DNA from: Crocodylus rhombifer
Taxonomy: Eukaryota; Chordata; Crocodylia; Crocodylidae
Assembly: GCA_038503035.1 (NCBI GenBank)
Contig: JAVSML010024594.1
Location: 274,367-338,366, forward strand
Direction of reading: 5' to 3'
Length of the DNA stretch: 64,000 nt
Below the pieces are notes generated by a model, which ran no database searches, was not told the origin of the DNA, and saw nothing but the letters and a program-made list of their open reading frames with translations. The position numbers were made by a program, and so were the translations under genes. Positions 13,501-26,205 of this stretch are shown in pieces (position 1 is the first letter of the stretch; every line of letters begins with the position of its first letter).

Positions 13501-13879
13501 TTCACCATCACCCTATTTGTTTTTGCATTACTGCTTCTCTAGCTGTCTTTTGCACTGAATGTCTTCGTTATAGGTGCTGTATCTCATTTCTTATTTTTTT
13601 TGCCCATTTGTTGCAATCTGTTACGTTGCTTAAAATCATTTTTCTGTCCTTATCAATTTAATGTCATCAAGGAATTTCATCCATATGCTGCTCATTCCTT
13701 CTTCTGCTCTAGTTCATTAATGGAGCTGTTAATGAACACTGGTCTTTACCACCCAGTTTTGTACCACCTAGACATCACTGCTATTCATCATTACCCTCTG
13801 TCTTGCTCTAGCCCACTTTTGGCTGCCACGACACGGCACTCATTCAACCAAATCTCAGCATTTTGAATCCAAGTCCTTG

Positions 13880-14130
13880 TTTCCACAGCACATAATTAAC
13901 TTGAGGAACTCATTGGCACAGGCGGTTGTCGAGGCAGATCGTACAGCCAGGCTTAAAAAAGGGACCAGATGCACTCATGGATGATAAATCCATGAACGTT
14001 ATTAAATAAAACTGTCAGTGGCACAGCCCCGGCACGCCTACACCAATGATGGTGGATGCCGGGCAGGTGTGACAGGGGATGGATTACATTAGACATGCCT
14101 TGTACACACATACACCCACACACACATTTT
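13880..14130 (+). mobile_element. CR1-like LINE 3' fragment
   Basis: Contains the recognisable 3'-end sequence of reptile CR1: GGAACTCATTGGCACAGG, then CAGCCAGGCTTAAAAAAGG, then ACTCATGGATGATAAATCC and GACAGGGGATGGATTAC. It is followed by a short CA-rich stretch. It has no coding capacity. Confidence 0.7.
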
Positions 14131-15735
14131 ACCATATTCCTCCTTATTTATCCCGCTACCCCCAAGGTAAATAGTCCCTATCATTTCACTCCTTTCAGTT
14201 AAAAACGTTCAAAGCCCGGCGCATCCCCTCTGCGGCACTACACCACGCCAAGTGACCTGTAATTATACCTGGGAACCAGCTGAGCATCTACCAGCAAGTG
14301 GCCCTCCTGACCAGCACAGCGCCCCTGGAAATGCCCTTCCGAAAATGAAGGAGGAGTTGCCACAGTACGCAGGTATCGCGAGTGCCCGTATCCCCTGAAC
14401 TCTGAGAAGGAGTTGCTTACACGAATCCAAGCCAAGAGGAAGAGATCAAAGACAGGCAGCAAAAGGACTAGTCCAGCTGAAGCACAAAGGGAAGCAGGCT
14501 AGGAAAAAAGCAGCAAGGTAACACACTGGACTACTACAGGAGACTCAGGTCAAGGGAAGACAGAGCATCAGTAGAAAAGGAGCATCAGTGATGAGATGCT
14601 CCTGAACTGTACACTGGTTTAAGGAATAATAGGAATCCCAATACCACGCGCTGGAACCAAGCAACAACGGACAGGAAACACAGCTGGAGCCAGCAGTCAG
14701 CTCTAAAATGTCATTTCAACCTCTTGCTTGATCAAGGGGAATCAGAGGAAGATGAAGTAGGGCAGAGTAGCTTGCCTCTCCCGCTATGGGACTGTTGTGT
14801 TCTCCATTCACTAGCAGCACTGCCTGATCATGCTGGTTGAAAGCTATGCAGCAGAACTGTATGCACAATATGAAAGGCATGCCCTCTCTCAGACCCTCTA
14901 GGACTATGCCAAGACACTGCCTTTGTGATCAAATGACTGTCTGAGTACCTGCAGGAGATTCCTGCGGACTCTGACACTTCGCAACAGCGGGTCAGTGCAA
15001 TAATGCTCCATATGAGAAACCAGAGCCAGGCACAGCCAACTACACTGAACTCATTTTATTTAATACAATACTGTGGGCCCAGATTTACTTCACTTTCTCA
15101 GTATTTATTGTTTCATCTATCTCAAGAGAAGCTACAAGTGCTATGAGAGACTGAAGAGTTCCTTGTTTTCATATAGTTTCTTTATAACTTCCTACAGCAA
15201 TGTACTTTAGTGAATCCCAACAGATAGCCCTACAGTAGCCACAGTACACCAGACTATTACATTTTTACTCTCTCCATAAATCGAAGAACGCCAATATCGT
15301 GGAGAGGGAGGACATGACCCTTCCTACAAAGCTATCAACAAGGGCTGCATTTAAAAGCACCAGAACTGGGGCAGTGCTTCCTCGGCCGTCCTGGCTGACG
15401 CGCGGCTCGCACGGGAGCGTCTGGGGCACTGCTTCCTAACATCCGTGCCGTCCCGACTGCAAGACACGTCCTATCCTGGCACCTGGCAGCACAAGTGACT
15501 GAGGCCAGGGTACCCCCATCACCCGGCTGCAGCACGGCGCTGCAACGTACTTGGATGTCAGGACTCAACTAGTGCAGAAGGCTGGAGCCCATCTTGGCAA
15601 CACTGGTGCCCGGAAGCGCATCCAATTTGTCCTGCTCCCCCCCACGCTGAACTCAGAGACCAGGTGTCAAACCTGCTTGGCCCTGCGGGCCAGACCTGGG
15701 CTGCAGGGCTTGTCACGGGCTGGACAACCCAACCC

Positions 15736-15840
15736 CAGCGGCAGGGTGAGCAGCGGTGGCGTCACCTCCCCGTGAACCGGCACCACCGACAGCATCTACC
15801 GGCCGTGGGGTTCATGCCACCATTGCTCACCCTGCCGCTG
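15736..15840. repeat. GC-rich inverted repeat (MITE-like)
   Basis: The 25-bp arms at 15736-15760 and 15816-15840 match in 23 positions as inverted copies (left arm starts CAGCGGCAGGGTGAGCA). Pairing continues more weakly outward, for example CACGGGCTGG on the left against the complement of CTGGCCCGTG on the right. Confidence 0.65.
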
Positions 15841-16600
15841 AATTTCTGGCCCGTGAAGCAGGATCCAAAGTTGGGTCTTCCAAACCGAGACCCAGCCTGC
15901 AGGCCAGGTATCACGCCTCTGTGGGCTAGAGCCATAGGACGCTCCCGTGAGCCCACCGAATCAAAGTCAAGGCTGCTAAAGTGCTCGAAACCCAAGCCCA
16001 GGCCAGGATATCTAGGGGGTCCTGTAAGAGTCCTGGATGAAGAGGGTAGTTGAGAACTTCTACAAGGCGGGTAACGCGCGTCTGCAGCAGCCCAAACGCT
16101 CTCGGGGTCGGCTCAAGCCTGCCAGATGCGCTCCCACCAGACCAGACCGTCCCCACCCTCGTCGCCCACTCAGCGCCAGGGGCCTCTCTCTGACCTTGCC
16201 TTCGACCAGGAAGCAGCGCATGCAATACCACCAAAGCAAGACACCGTCTCTCCCTGAAGAGAGGGCTACCAACGGGCCTGGCCCAGCATTTTGGAGCTAC
16301 TTCAGGCTCTCAGGAAAATACTCTTCAAACGCTCAGGTTTCTGTCTGCACAGTAAAGGCTGCAGCTCACAGACCCTCTGGAGCTCTCTGTAACGTGGCAT
16401 CAGAGACCAGCTTCCAAACCCTGAGCCCCCGTCGGTGCGATCGCTCACGCGCGGGTTCCCTCTGCCCCGTCGGGGCATTTGGAAAGGCTGCCGCTTTCGA
16501 CCAAGTGCTGCACTGTTCGTTGGGCACTGCATTCACCTGGGGGTGTCTAAGATGTTCAGCCTGGGAAGTGCTGTTCTGAAGCGTCCGCCTCCAGATCTCA

Positions 16601-16960
16601 GTTTCATAGTTGGTCGGGTTGGAAGGGATCTGAGCAGATCATCAAGTCCAATCCCCTGCCACGGCAGGAAAGGATGCTGGGGTTAGACGACCGCGGTGAG
16701 GTGATTATCCAGCCTCCTTTTGAAGACCCCCAGGGTAGGAGCCAGCACCACCTCCCTTGGAAGCTGGTTCCAGACCCTAGCCGCCCTGACTGAAGTATTG
16801 CCTCCTGATGTCCAGCCTGAATCTACTCTCGGTCTGTCCCACACGTCTCTGTCAAGCCGGTGCCCAGTGGGGAACTGTTTGGCATTGGTACAAAAGTTGT
16901 AGGAATGGGTTTGACTTTTCCCAGTGATCGGCCCCCTGTTGCTGCCCACAGGTTTGGTTC
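16601..16960 (-). mobile_element. CR1 LINE 3' fragment, crocodilian type
   Basis: On the minus strand the frame reads ARVWNQLPREVVLAP then GVFKRRLDNHL, the usual reading of the end of CR1 ORF2. This is followed by the 3' UTR ending in the reverse complement of TCATAGTTGGTCGGGTTGG. The phrasing (ATCATCAAGTCCAATCCCC, AGCACCACCTCCC) resembles crocodilian CR1. Confidence 0.8.
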
Positions 16961-18831
16961 AGCATCCTCAGTTTCTTCCAGGAGCTTGTGGGCTTCACAT
17001 ACGAACGGTTTATGACTCTGAAGCCTCTTAAACCTCCATCTGTTCAGGTCTTCAGTTAGCAGCCGGTGGAGCAGGTGATTTTTGTCATCTCTGCTAGTAA
17101 TGATGTTAGGGTCTGTCTTCTTGTATCATTTAGTCTAATACCCGAGAGTGCAGGGAACACATGCGTGTGCGGGTAGGTTGTGCAGCCTCAGTCGAGTCTC
17201 AGCACACTCTCAAGTACAGCATGGAGCTTTTTGGCGTGACAAGTTCTGGACCGTACGGGACCACAGTACACTGCTGGGACGAGGTGGTCCTGAGCACTCT
17301 GCAGTTCGCACCCCATGCCGCAAGGATGCAAAGGGATGTTTACTAGACTGTAACAGCTGCGATGGGGGATGTTTCAAACAGACCCGTCAGGCTTGTTGAT
17401 ACCACCCCACGATACAACCTGCTGGAGAGGACAGGAGAGATCCAGTTCTGACATCCCTGCTCCCCCCGTGACTCTGCTGTGGGGTCTGGGGCTTCCAGCA
17501 CTGCAGTCCGGGAGCACGAAGTGTGCATCTTGCACGCGCAGGAAACTCTCAACGAACGGCACAGGCAAGGGGTCTGTTATCAACTGCTTGCAGAAGGCAA
17601 ACCAGCAGGCTTCAGGAATTCCCACTTTGAACACCAGAGAAGTGCTCTTATTTGAGCTTGCCCTGGAATGGGGGATCCAGGCAGAAAAGCCAAGGCTTCA
17701 GCTCTCCCGTTCCTCCGCCAGGAACCAAGCCTGAAGCAGGCTCAGTAGCTGGAAGGTGCTGACAAGCATGGCCCCTTTTCCCCATGCCTTGCCACATAAA
17801 GCCAGAGAGGGGAAAAAGCTAAGAGACGGGTGCGCTACGGCTCATGGAGTTTACACCAAGCCAACGGAGCTGCAGGCTGAGAACCCGGCGACTGGATCCG
17901 AATTCAGACCTCGGCTCTGCCTCTGCACTGGAGCGACAGACGCGGCACCTTCCCTGGATGCTGAACGCACGGCCTCTGCTTGTATCTGAGGACATGGGCT
18001 GCGTTGTTCATGTTCGTGTGCGTGCGTGACGCATTGCTGCAGGACATTTCCACATCCTGCCAAGGCCAGGTCCACACTAGGGTGGACTGGCTGGGAGAGT
18101 GGTCCTGTCAAATCACATTAGTACCGGCAGTGGAGCCATCTTGTTGGTGTAAAACACAGCGAGTGGAGGAAGGGAGTAGAGAAGCCTCTTCTAATCCGTC
18201 CATGTAATGTCACCGAGGCCGACTGCCAACCAGGGGAGTGAGTTTATCCATACGCCCAAACGTCATGGCTACGAGAGCAGGACTGTGAATGCAGACGGGA
18301 TCTCAGAAACACAACTCATGTCCTCCAAGCGGGCTTCTCCGAACCTGGCGGTGGGGAAGGTCAACCAAGGCTCTGCTTCAGCCAGAGATTTTCTGCTTCC
18401 TAACCCCACACGACCAGGCCTGACAGACACACAAAACAAGCCCCAATCTCAAGGGTGGAGAAGCTGAATCCACGGCATGGCGCAGCCAAGAGAATAAGAG
18501 GGGGAAGAGAAGCTGGAGGACGAAGTCTTTGGAAAACCTCTCTGCAAGGGTTCGACACGCTGGGTACAAAAGGAAACCACTTCTGAAGCACAGAGCAGAC
18601 ACGGGCATCTGTCCTACCCAGGCCTAGCCACTGGATTAGTGTCTTAGCGGTGCACACCCATGGAAAGAAGTCAAGGTGGGGAGCAGGGGAAGCAACAGCA
18701 TGCCTGGGGTCACCACGTCCCATGTGCCTTTTTGTGTTGTCCCCTTGATCCACGGTGGTCTCAGGCCCCGCTGTATGTGCTGGGGCCTTGTCCAAAGGAA
18801 ACCGAGACCAAACGTTGGCTTCTTAGTGACC

Positions 18832-18976
18832 CATGCAATGTCTCATGTATCAGCATCTCCGCACTGAAAAGTGGTGACAGGGGCACTTCAACTAAACCTC
18901 ATCGAAGGAACTTTAGTTAAAGTGGCCCTGCCACCGTTTTTCAGCACAGGGATGCTGATACACAAGACACTGGAGT
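18832..18976. repeat. Long hairpin element, arms about 65 bp (MITE-like)
   Basis: Arms at about 18832-18896 and 18912-18976 are inverted copies around a 15-bp loop, with roughly 75-80% pairing. The inner arms CAACTAAA / TTTAGTTA and the outer TGTATCAGCATC / GATGCTGATACA pair best. The shape fits a MITE. The family is not identified. Confidence 0.75.
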
Positions 18977-19010
18977 CTGCTGGAGCACGGTAATTACCAC
19001 GCTCCAGCAG
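18977..19010. repeat. 34-bp nested palindrome next to the hairpin element
   Basis: Perfect 10-bp arms CTGCTGGAGC and GCTCCAGCAG flank a perfect inner palindrome GGTAATTACC, separated by AC on each side. It abuts the 18832-18976 hairpin and may belong to the same repeat. Confidence 0.8.
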
Positions 19011-19424
19011 ATGCGATTAGGCAAATCTGCTCCAACGTGCTGCAATTACAGTGCAGAGCAGCCTCGCTGCACGTGTATAGGTGCCCACTGAGTCCGGGCA
19101 AAACAGCTGCCTTTACTAGCCAGCACCAAGCAGGGCCAGTGCACACTTTTCTACCAAGGGAACGCATAACCCATGTCCCAGTCTGTCACCGCTGCTGGTT
19201 AATGGCGCTGTGCCCTTCTTGGGGAGGGCACTAGGCACCGCAAGTGATCGCCAAAAGCCAGACTAAAACACTCTTCTTCAGTGGCAGCCCCTGCTTCTGA
19301 GAGGGCTGCAGCGCTGAAGGCCAAATCATGTTGGTGCTGAGAAGACTGTGGCCTTAGCCTACGACCTACACCCAAGATCTTCTCCCAGTTCTGAATTTGC
19401 TCCCTCTCTGCCTTTGGGCCACGA

Positions 19425-19590
19425 ACATAACAAGCATCACACTGGGTCAGGCCAGTATCCCGTCTCCAGTGGTGGCCAAGGTGGATGCTGTAGAGGGAGA
19501 CCATCTGAAGAAGGTATACTGAGAGCGATCTGTCCCCCGCTCATCACCTTCCCTGGCGCCCGTCAGCATTGGTTCAGAGATGCCTGTGGA
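19425..19590. repeat. Degenerate interspersed repeat (non-LTR type)
   Basis: Contains CACTGGGTCAGGCCAGTATC, then GTCTCCAGTGGTGGCCAAGG and ATCTGTCCCC. This resembles a common turtle/crocodilian interspersed repeat with the phrase CTGGGTCAGACCAAAGGTCC. The family name is uncertain. Confidence 0.45.
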
Positions 19591-21945
19591 AACAGCTCCG
19601 ACTGTCTTGTTTAACACGACACTCCACTTCTAGGCCTGTTTCACACTCTGAAAAATAGGAACGTCCTCTGGAGATCATGAGAAGAGTCAACCGGTATTTT
19701 GGAAAAGACTTTAAAGAACAAGTATGGCAAAGGGCTGCAAAGGGATGACAAAAACACTTGTGTTCTCAAATTAAAAATACATGGAGAGAGCATTCTCCCC
19801 ACCTCTAAAATGCAGCCTCCTTCATGATAAATTAAACAACCGCTATAACAGCTTACAAATACACATGGGTTACAGGGAAAAATCTCTCCTGCCGTTTTCT
19901 CTCTCAAGTAGGTGGGATGCCATTAACGTGGGCATGCCGTCCAAGCAGACTGATTTTTTCCTGGTCTTGTGAAGGGTGTCACGGGATCTTTGCCAGCACC
20001 AGAGGCCAGGACTGTTGTCCGAACAGAAATGCACAGAGTAGCTCTGCACCTCCCTTTTTCCTGCAGGATGAGACGGCACAAGGCCAATAACACAGAGCTT
20101 CAATCACCAGAGCCTGCCTTTTCCACTGCAAGGTTTTGCTGAGCCAACATTGTCACTTCAGGGCTTGTACGCGCTGGGAATGTGGCAGAAGTCGTCAGTC
20201 TGCAGGAAGAGCCAGAGGGGAAATTCCAGCAGACCCCAGCTGAATAAAGCTCCTGCCACGGGAGAGACGCAGCAAGCCGGGCTCTCGCAGCCAGGCTGCA
20301 GATTAAATCGCTCCTCCCTGCAGGCAGTGGCCCCAGCTCCAGGCTGCGCTCGTCTGCCGAAAGAGAGGTCTCCAGCTCCCGGAGGAGAGCAGGGAAGCAG
20401 CCGTGGACTCATCACGGATGGCAAACTGATCACACGAGGAAGCGCTAACTGGACGGGGATGTTCTGTGCCTTGCCTCTGACTTCCCGGGTCAAGGAAGCC
20501 AAGCTCCTGCTGTGCTAGCCAGGACTAGAGTTGACAACCCAGGAGAACCCCTCCAGCCCCATGTTCGTAAAGCAGAAGTAAACCAGAACAAAATCTGGGT
20601 CAGCCACCCTTCCCACCTAAGGGGTCAGAGCCCTGGTTTCAGAGGACAGCTGGGGGAGACCGGGACAGGGTCTTGTTGAACCCATGTAACCCTGGGGATT
20701 GAGGTGGTGGGGTGAGGGCTGGGACCACCCCGGCAAAGCGTTCACGGCTGTCTGACGCATCCCCTTTACAGTCTACTAAATCAACAAAGTCAGTCTGTAC
20801 CCAGCAGTTTTTCAGACAGCCTAGGAGGAGCCCCACCTGAAACCCTCTCCACTTCTCCTTCCCATAAATCCTCCTCATATATCCCTTGCCCTTATTTTTC
20901 AACCGTTAAGCCTATTTTGGATCAAGGGCAGCAAAGAAAGAGCCTGGTCTCAGGGTCCCAGGTGTGAGCCTGTTCCTCGAAACACAGTGCTGCCAAGCGC
21001 TACCACCTCCGCGTAGGGAACCGCGTGCGGGGGCTACACAGCATCAAAGAACAGAGGATGCTTCAGGGTGGTCTATGCCGGGAAGCGCCCGAACAAGCAT
21101 CTATGCAGATGCGCCCCGTGTGCGCCAAGCGTAGGGGAGCTTATTCCACTTCCTAAGTGGAGCAAGCGACCTCACACAAAGGCACGCTGCCCTCAGCAGA
21201 CTACCGGCCTCTGCACAGGGCGTCAGTGCACCCTCGCCTCTGTGCACAACACATGCCCCATGTAGACAAGACCTTGGACATCCTTCCTGTAGGTGCTAAA
21301 CCTCAGCTTCCTAATAACTAGGGGCTAGAACAGGCTCACATGAAAAAGAACCCTGAAAAATCATAGAAACCAACCGAAAGAAAGGTCAGTATTGCATCTG
21401 AACCTACTTCCTCCTTCCCTTGTCCACGCAGCTCTCCAGCAGGCCCAACGGTGTGAGAGAAGTCGAGCCCTGCGCATGAGGAGGAGAGCTGAGGCTGGTG
21501 CCAGTGTGCCTTAAAGTATCCTGCCGGACCACGCTCCTCATCCCCTGGCTTGCAGCATTGTTGTTTCCTGAGATGCACACTAGTCCAAGTGACCTGTGAC
21601 AGTAAGGTTTAGCAGACACAAAGATCCTGTGCGGAGGGATCCATCTACAGCGACCACAAATCTCTCCTGAGTGCTACCCGTGTCCCATGGGTTAGCCGCA
21701 GCCTAATGCACGTTCCCAGAACTTCTGAAACTCTCGATCCCATTTCCAACTCAAGAAAGCCACAGAAAAACGTCTGCCCCGCACACGCTCAGCTGAAACG
21801 CTTGGTAAAGTTCACCGCTGCTCTGGGTGCTTCTAGAGCAACACAGCACAAGTGCTGGGTCTGTGGGCGTGCGAAGGGAAGCACCGAAAGCAGGGCAACC
21901 AGCATGGATTGCCTCGGGATAAGTTTGTCTACCCGGAAAACATAC

Positions 21946-21963
21946 CTGGGAGAATTCTCCCAG
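21946..21963. repeat. 18-bp perfect palindrome
   Basis: CTGGGAGAATTCTCCCAG is perfectly self-complementary with no spacer. The centre TTCTCCCA / TGGGAGAA resembles an Ikaros-type core on each strand, but no function is shown. Confidence 0.7.
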
Positions 21964-22515
21964 ATTATTTGAATGCGTGTACGCAGCCACTGTCTGCGTT
22001 GAGGCAAGCTTGTCTCCACACGCTCCCTGGGAAGAACACAAAACAGTGGCTACAAGCTCGCGGATCCTGCCTTTTCAAAACAGTAGGTAATGGAGGTCGC
22101 TTTCAGCCTCTCTGACTTCCTCTGAAGGGTAAAATATTAAGCTCCCACTTCAGCTGAAGGAGAACCTTTCAGTTACAAAGAATGAAGTACCCCTCATGTT
22201 AAATATTTATTTTAAGAAAACTTCCAACTGCACCGCATCTACTCGGGGGCAGGAAGGAGGGGAGACTGGAGATCTGCTCGTGCCAGAGTGAAACGAGGAG
22301 GAGAGCGTGAGCAGGGCTATGCCGGAGGCATGCACTGTGGAGGGGGAAACTGTCATATGAACCTACTGTTCTCTTGCTGCTCCGGCAATACAAAGCAGCT
22401 ATAAATCCAGCAGAACCGGCCAGTCCGTTCCAGCTGCTTTTGCTGCTTGACCATACCGGAGTCTAACCCTAAAAGCTAAAATTATAAGAAAGGATTGAGG
22501 GCTGATCCTATAGAG

Positions 22516-22924
22516 CAGGGGCTGGCAGCCTATGGCATGTGCGCCAAAGGTGGCACGTGAGATTTTAATTGGCGCACACCCGCGAGTGTGCACATCATCC
22601 CCTTCCCCTGGAGGGAAAATGTTGTTTCCCTGCCCCGGCCCCAGCTGCCTCCTCGCCCCAGCCCCAGAAAAGCAAGGGCAAGGAACACACTAAACTGGTA
22701 AGATCTGCATTTTAATTTAATTTTAAATGAAGCTCCTTAAGCATTTTAAAACTCTTATTTACTTTACATACAACAATAGTTTACTATACTAATACGCAGC
22801 ACATCCTGCCGTGTACCCCCCTCACCCTCGCTTTGTTTTTCTGGCATGCCAGCACTCCAGCAACTTCCAAGGTAGACACTGTGGTTTTTTTGGCACTCTG
22901 GCCAAAAAATGCTGCCTACCCCTG
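22516..22924. mobile_element. hAT-type non-autonomous DNA transposon (409 bp)
   Basis: Starts CAGGGGCTGGCAGCC and ends in the reverse complement of CAGGGGTAGGCAGC, forming imperfect terminal inverted repeats. It is flanked by 8-bp duplications CTATAGAG (22508-22515) and CTAAAGAG (22925-22932), one mismatch, the hAT signature. The start (GGCATGTGCGCCAAAGGTGG) and the interior (TTTACTTTACATACAACAAT) match a family common in reptile genomes. It has no transposase ORF. Confidence 0.85.
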
Positions 22925-22972
22925 CTAAAGAGCTTCATTAGAAATGTCCCATGCAAGTTTTATATATTTATT

Positions 22973-22989
22973 GGGGGGGGGGGGGGGGG
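22973..22989 (+). repeat. G17 homopolymer
   Basis: Seventeen consecutive G, preceded by TATATATTTATT. Such a run can form G-quadruplex-like structure and is a frequent sequencing-error site. Confidence 0.9.
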
Positions 22990-23289
22990 TTGGCTTATTT
23001 TTTCATTGCACCTTTAAAAAATTCCAAGCAAGAGTTATACTCACAGAGCATTAAAAAAAGTAAAAGAATACTTCCCTCCTCACAGCAAGTATTATAAACC
23101 CAGGAAACAGAAAGAAGTTTAAATAAATTCAAGCACATTAAGATATGACAATGCAGTTAAGTGACCCAGACAACCTTAGCTCTGCCCTGTAATGACACTG
23201 GGAGGAAAAATATATGAAAAATCTTAATGTGCATTTAAAAATCAAGTTCAAGTAATCCAAGACAACAGACACTAATGTGTACCAAAATC

Positions 23290-23765
23290 TGGATTTATGG
23301 TTATTGAATGTCATCAGTACAGGGCAGAATTAAATAAACCCTATAATAAGAGACTTTCAGAAGCTCAGTCTATTTTCTTTATCCACAAGAAATTAAGAGG
23401 GGACTTAATCATAGTCAAACACCTGGCGTGGGGGGAAGACTTCTGTAGGAGAGTGCTCTTTAATCTATCAGAAAATGGCAGAGCAAGATCTGGTGCGTGG
23501 AAGCTGAAGCCAGATAAATTCAGACAAGAAATACTGCATGAATTCTGAACAGTGAGGATAATTAACTACTCAAACGACTTACCAAGCGGTCTGGCAGATT
23601 CTTCATCATCAGGAGTTGTTAAATCAAGACCGTGCATCTTCTAAGGTTATTCTATACATCAATATAGAGCTTATGGGCTTAAAACAGAAAGAAATGGGTG
23701 GCCTGGGTGAACGGGAAGTCAGACTGGGCAACTGCAATGGTCTCTTCTGATTTTAAACTCAACAG
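23290..23765 (+). mobile_element. CR1-like LINE 3' fragment
   Basis: Contains AAATTAAGAGGGGACTTAAT, TGGAAGCTGAAGCCAGATAA and the terminal GCAATGGTCTCTTCTGATTT, matching the 3' end of a turtle/crocodilian CR1 subfamily. The encoded remnant includes KLRGDLIIVKHL and WKLKPDKFRQEI. It has an internal stop and no complete domain. Confidence 0.75.
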
Positions 23766-25559
23766 CGGGTATGGATTTATCAAGAAAGTAAACTCTTTAG
23801 GAAGGACCATCTCTTTGTTCTCTAACCCATGGCTTGAATAGTGAAATTATGAGAAGTGGGCAGGGTGCCTTAGCATATCTGGTTTTCTACTGAACTTTAA
23901 GCCTAGTTTCCGGTATTTATAGTGCTTAATTTTGGAATAATTACAACACCCACATAAAGGCTGTTCTTTTATCTTAAATATCAGATACATTTTTCTGAAC
24001 TTTAATCCCACGCTAAATCCATGCATAGGATCAGTTTTAATGTACATGCTGTGCCCCCTTCCTTGGGTCAAGTTGTTCAAGTGCCTCTGTCCACCTTTCT
24101 GTTAAATATTTGTCCTGTGCGGGTAAAGTTGCTACTCAGAACAGCCAGGCACGAGGACTATTTGCTTTAGAAGTTCGGAGGCTGCAGTCCCAAAGAAGCA
24201 TGTGCACGTACACATGAGCACACACCGAAGGGCAACATAAAATTTAGCACTGTGCGTCACAACACAGGAAAAAACAGCATAATCCTGTTCACACATTGCA
24301 AGAAAAAAGCCAGGTGGAGAATGTAGTATTTTTGCATTATTTTAATGAAATATTATATGCGACTCAGTTTACCCGAGTTACTTTGAGCTGCTTGCCAACT
24401 CTGTCCATGCACTTGTGTGCACACGCACATTTGCATCTCTCCCTCCCACCCCTCACCTCCCCTCAGGTCTGGGTCAAAAAGTGGACCATCAAGACTTGTT
24501 GACATTTGAATAGATTTACCTGGGCAATAAAATGGATAGGCTAAAGGACCTGGCCAAATCAAAAAGCAAACAAGAAAACGAGTTCTGCCAAATGAGCTGG
24601 TAACCAGGCAACGGTTACTTGGAAGGGACTTGACTTTGATCAAGTGACAAGGGTGGTCACGGGTCACCTGACAGAGGTCTGAAGGTTACAGAAGAGGACA
24701 AGGCATGTATGGGAGAGGAAGAATCCTGAACTCCTTCAAGTACCAAGATCTAGCTCCCAAAAATGATGAATAATGAGCAAACCGAGGCAGAGAAATAGAT
24801 ATAGGTACGCTGATTATTTCGTGTAGGTCTGTGCATGTCTTGCGCTAGCTAAAGTAAAGAAGAAGTATTGAAGAACCCTTACAAGATCCGTGTGCCCATT
24901 CACCTTCAATTATCCTGTGCCCCGAGGAGCAGACTGTCATTCCAGAGGCTCAAGGTTTTGGAAGAGATATGCGTCTGCTTGCTCCAAGCTGTGGCCCTGG
25001 CTCTCATCCTCCTGGCACTGAACTTGACTCCAAGAGCCTTGAGAAAGGGGCTTCTCCCCCACCACATCTCTCCTTACACACGCACTGATCGAGTGTGAGG
25101 TTCTGATGCACACTTGGGCCCTTCACAAATACAAACCCCACGGTCGCAAAGTGACACAAGCGTCCAGACTGTCTAGTTGCAAGAGATTCCCTGTATGCAA
25201 ACGCACACTTCCTGGCTCCTAGCACACACGTGGGCTGTCCCCCCATGGCGAGCGGGGTGGAAAATGTCCGAGCAGAGCCATGCAGAAAGTCCAGGCAGCT
25301 TCGGACACGTGGCCGCTCAAGAGACGACAGCGCCAGCGAGACCACCCCGGCCTTGTGCAGCGAGGTTTCTCCTGCCCCTCCGTCGGGATCTAGTTTCACT
25401 CCAATCGTCTCCTCCCTCCCTCCCCCTCTCTCTTTTTTCCCTTTAGCAGATTTCCTCCCAACGAAACCCACCCCAAGCCACCAGCACTGCCACGCTCTCC
25501 ATTGCGTCACGACCGTGCGCTCTGCCCCCGTCCACTCCGGCCCCTGGGCTCTGTCTTGT

Positions 25560-25690
25560 CCACTTCCTACTCAGGCTGCCAGTTATTCAGGACAGGGACT
25601 GGACACTACTCCTTGCTGTGCAAGGTGCTGCACAAATGCGGCCCTATTTCTTAGTTGGCTCCTCAGTGCTATTGCAGTAGTAAGCAGTGC
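25560..25690 (+). repeat. L2-like LINE or SINE 3' tail
   Basis: Shows the decayed tail phrases CAGGACAGGGACTGGACAC, AAGGTGCTGCACAAATGCGG and GTGCTATTGCAGTAGTAAG, resembling the 3' end of L2/CORE-type repeats in reptiles. Confidence 0.45.
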
Positions 25691-26004
25691 AGGACAATCG
25701 GTCCCACTTTCACCAGGGCTGAGCGAGCCAGAGGCCCGGGGAAGACAGCGTAAGCTTCCCGGGCGGGCGGATACGGGGCGCGCGAGCCCCGCGGCCTGGT
25801 GAGGGCACAGCCAGGGGAGCGCTGCAGGGTCGGAGCAGATGGAGCAGCAGTGACAGGAGCCATATGGGACACCGGTGGTGAAGAACAGCCCCCGTCACAC
25901 ACGCACCGAGATCACGCTGTGTAGCTGCAAGACTTTCAATGCCAGGCGCGCTAGCTGCTGAGACGCAGGCATTGTCTCATTCCCCACCAAAAACCCCGAG
26001 GCCT

Positions 26005-26205
26005 CCTGTGTGTATGCTAACCACAATCTTTTGAGAAGCTCATGTATTTACAAACTGAGGCATGTTGAAATCAAAGGGGATACCAGATGACATAATTCAC
26101 ATTAAAATGTCAACAGGCTGACAATTTATAGAGTCAATCCACTGAAGGTGGAGAGAACTAAGACTTGGTAATTGTTTAATTCCTGCTTAAACCAACAGCC
26201 GCTTT
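26005..26205. promoter_or_regulatory. Candidate conserved non-coding element
   Basis: AT-rich unique sequence free of CpG, with ATTCACATTAAAATGTCAAC and TGGTAATTGTTTAATTCC, between CpG-rich neighbours. Its composition contrasts sharply with flanking DNA, suggesting constraint. Confidence 0.3.

Noticed and set aside
14450..15040. Possible retroelement-derived coding segment
   Set aside because: Some phrases looked protein-like when read by eye, but no frame is sustained and no family could be named.
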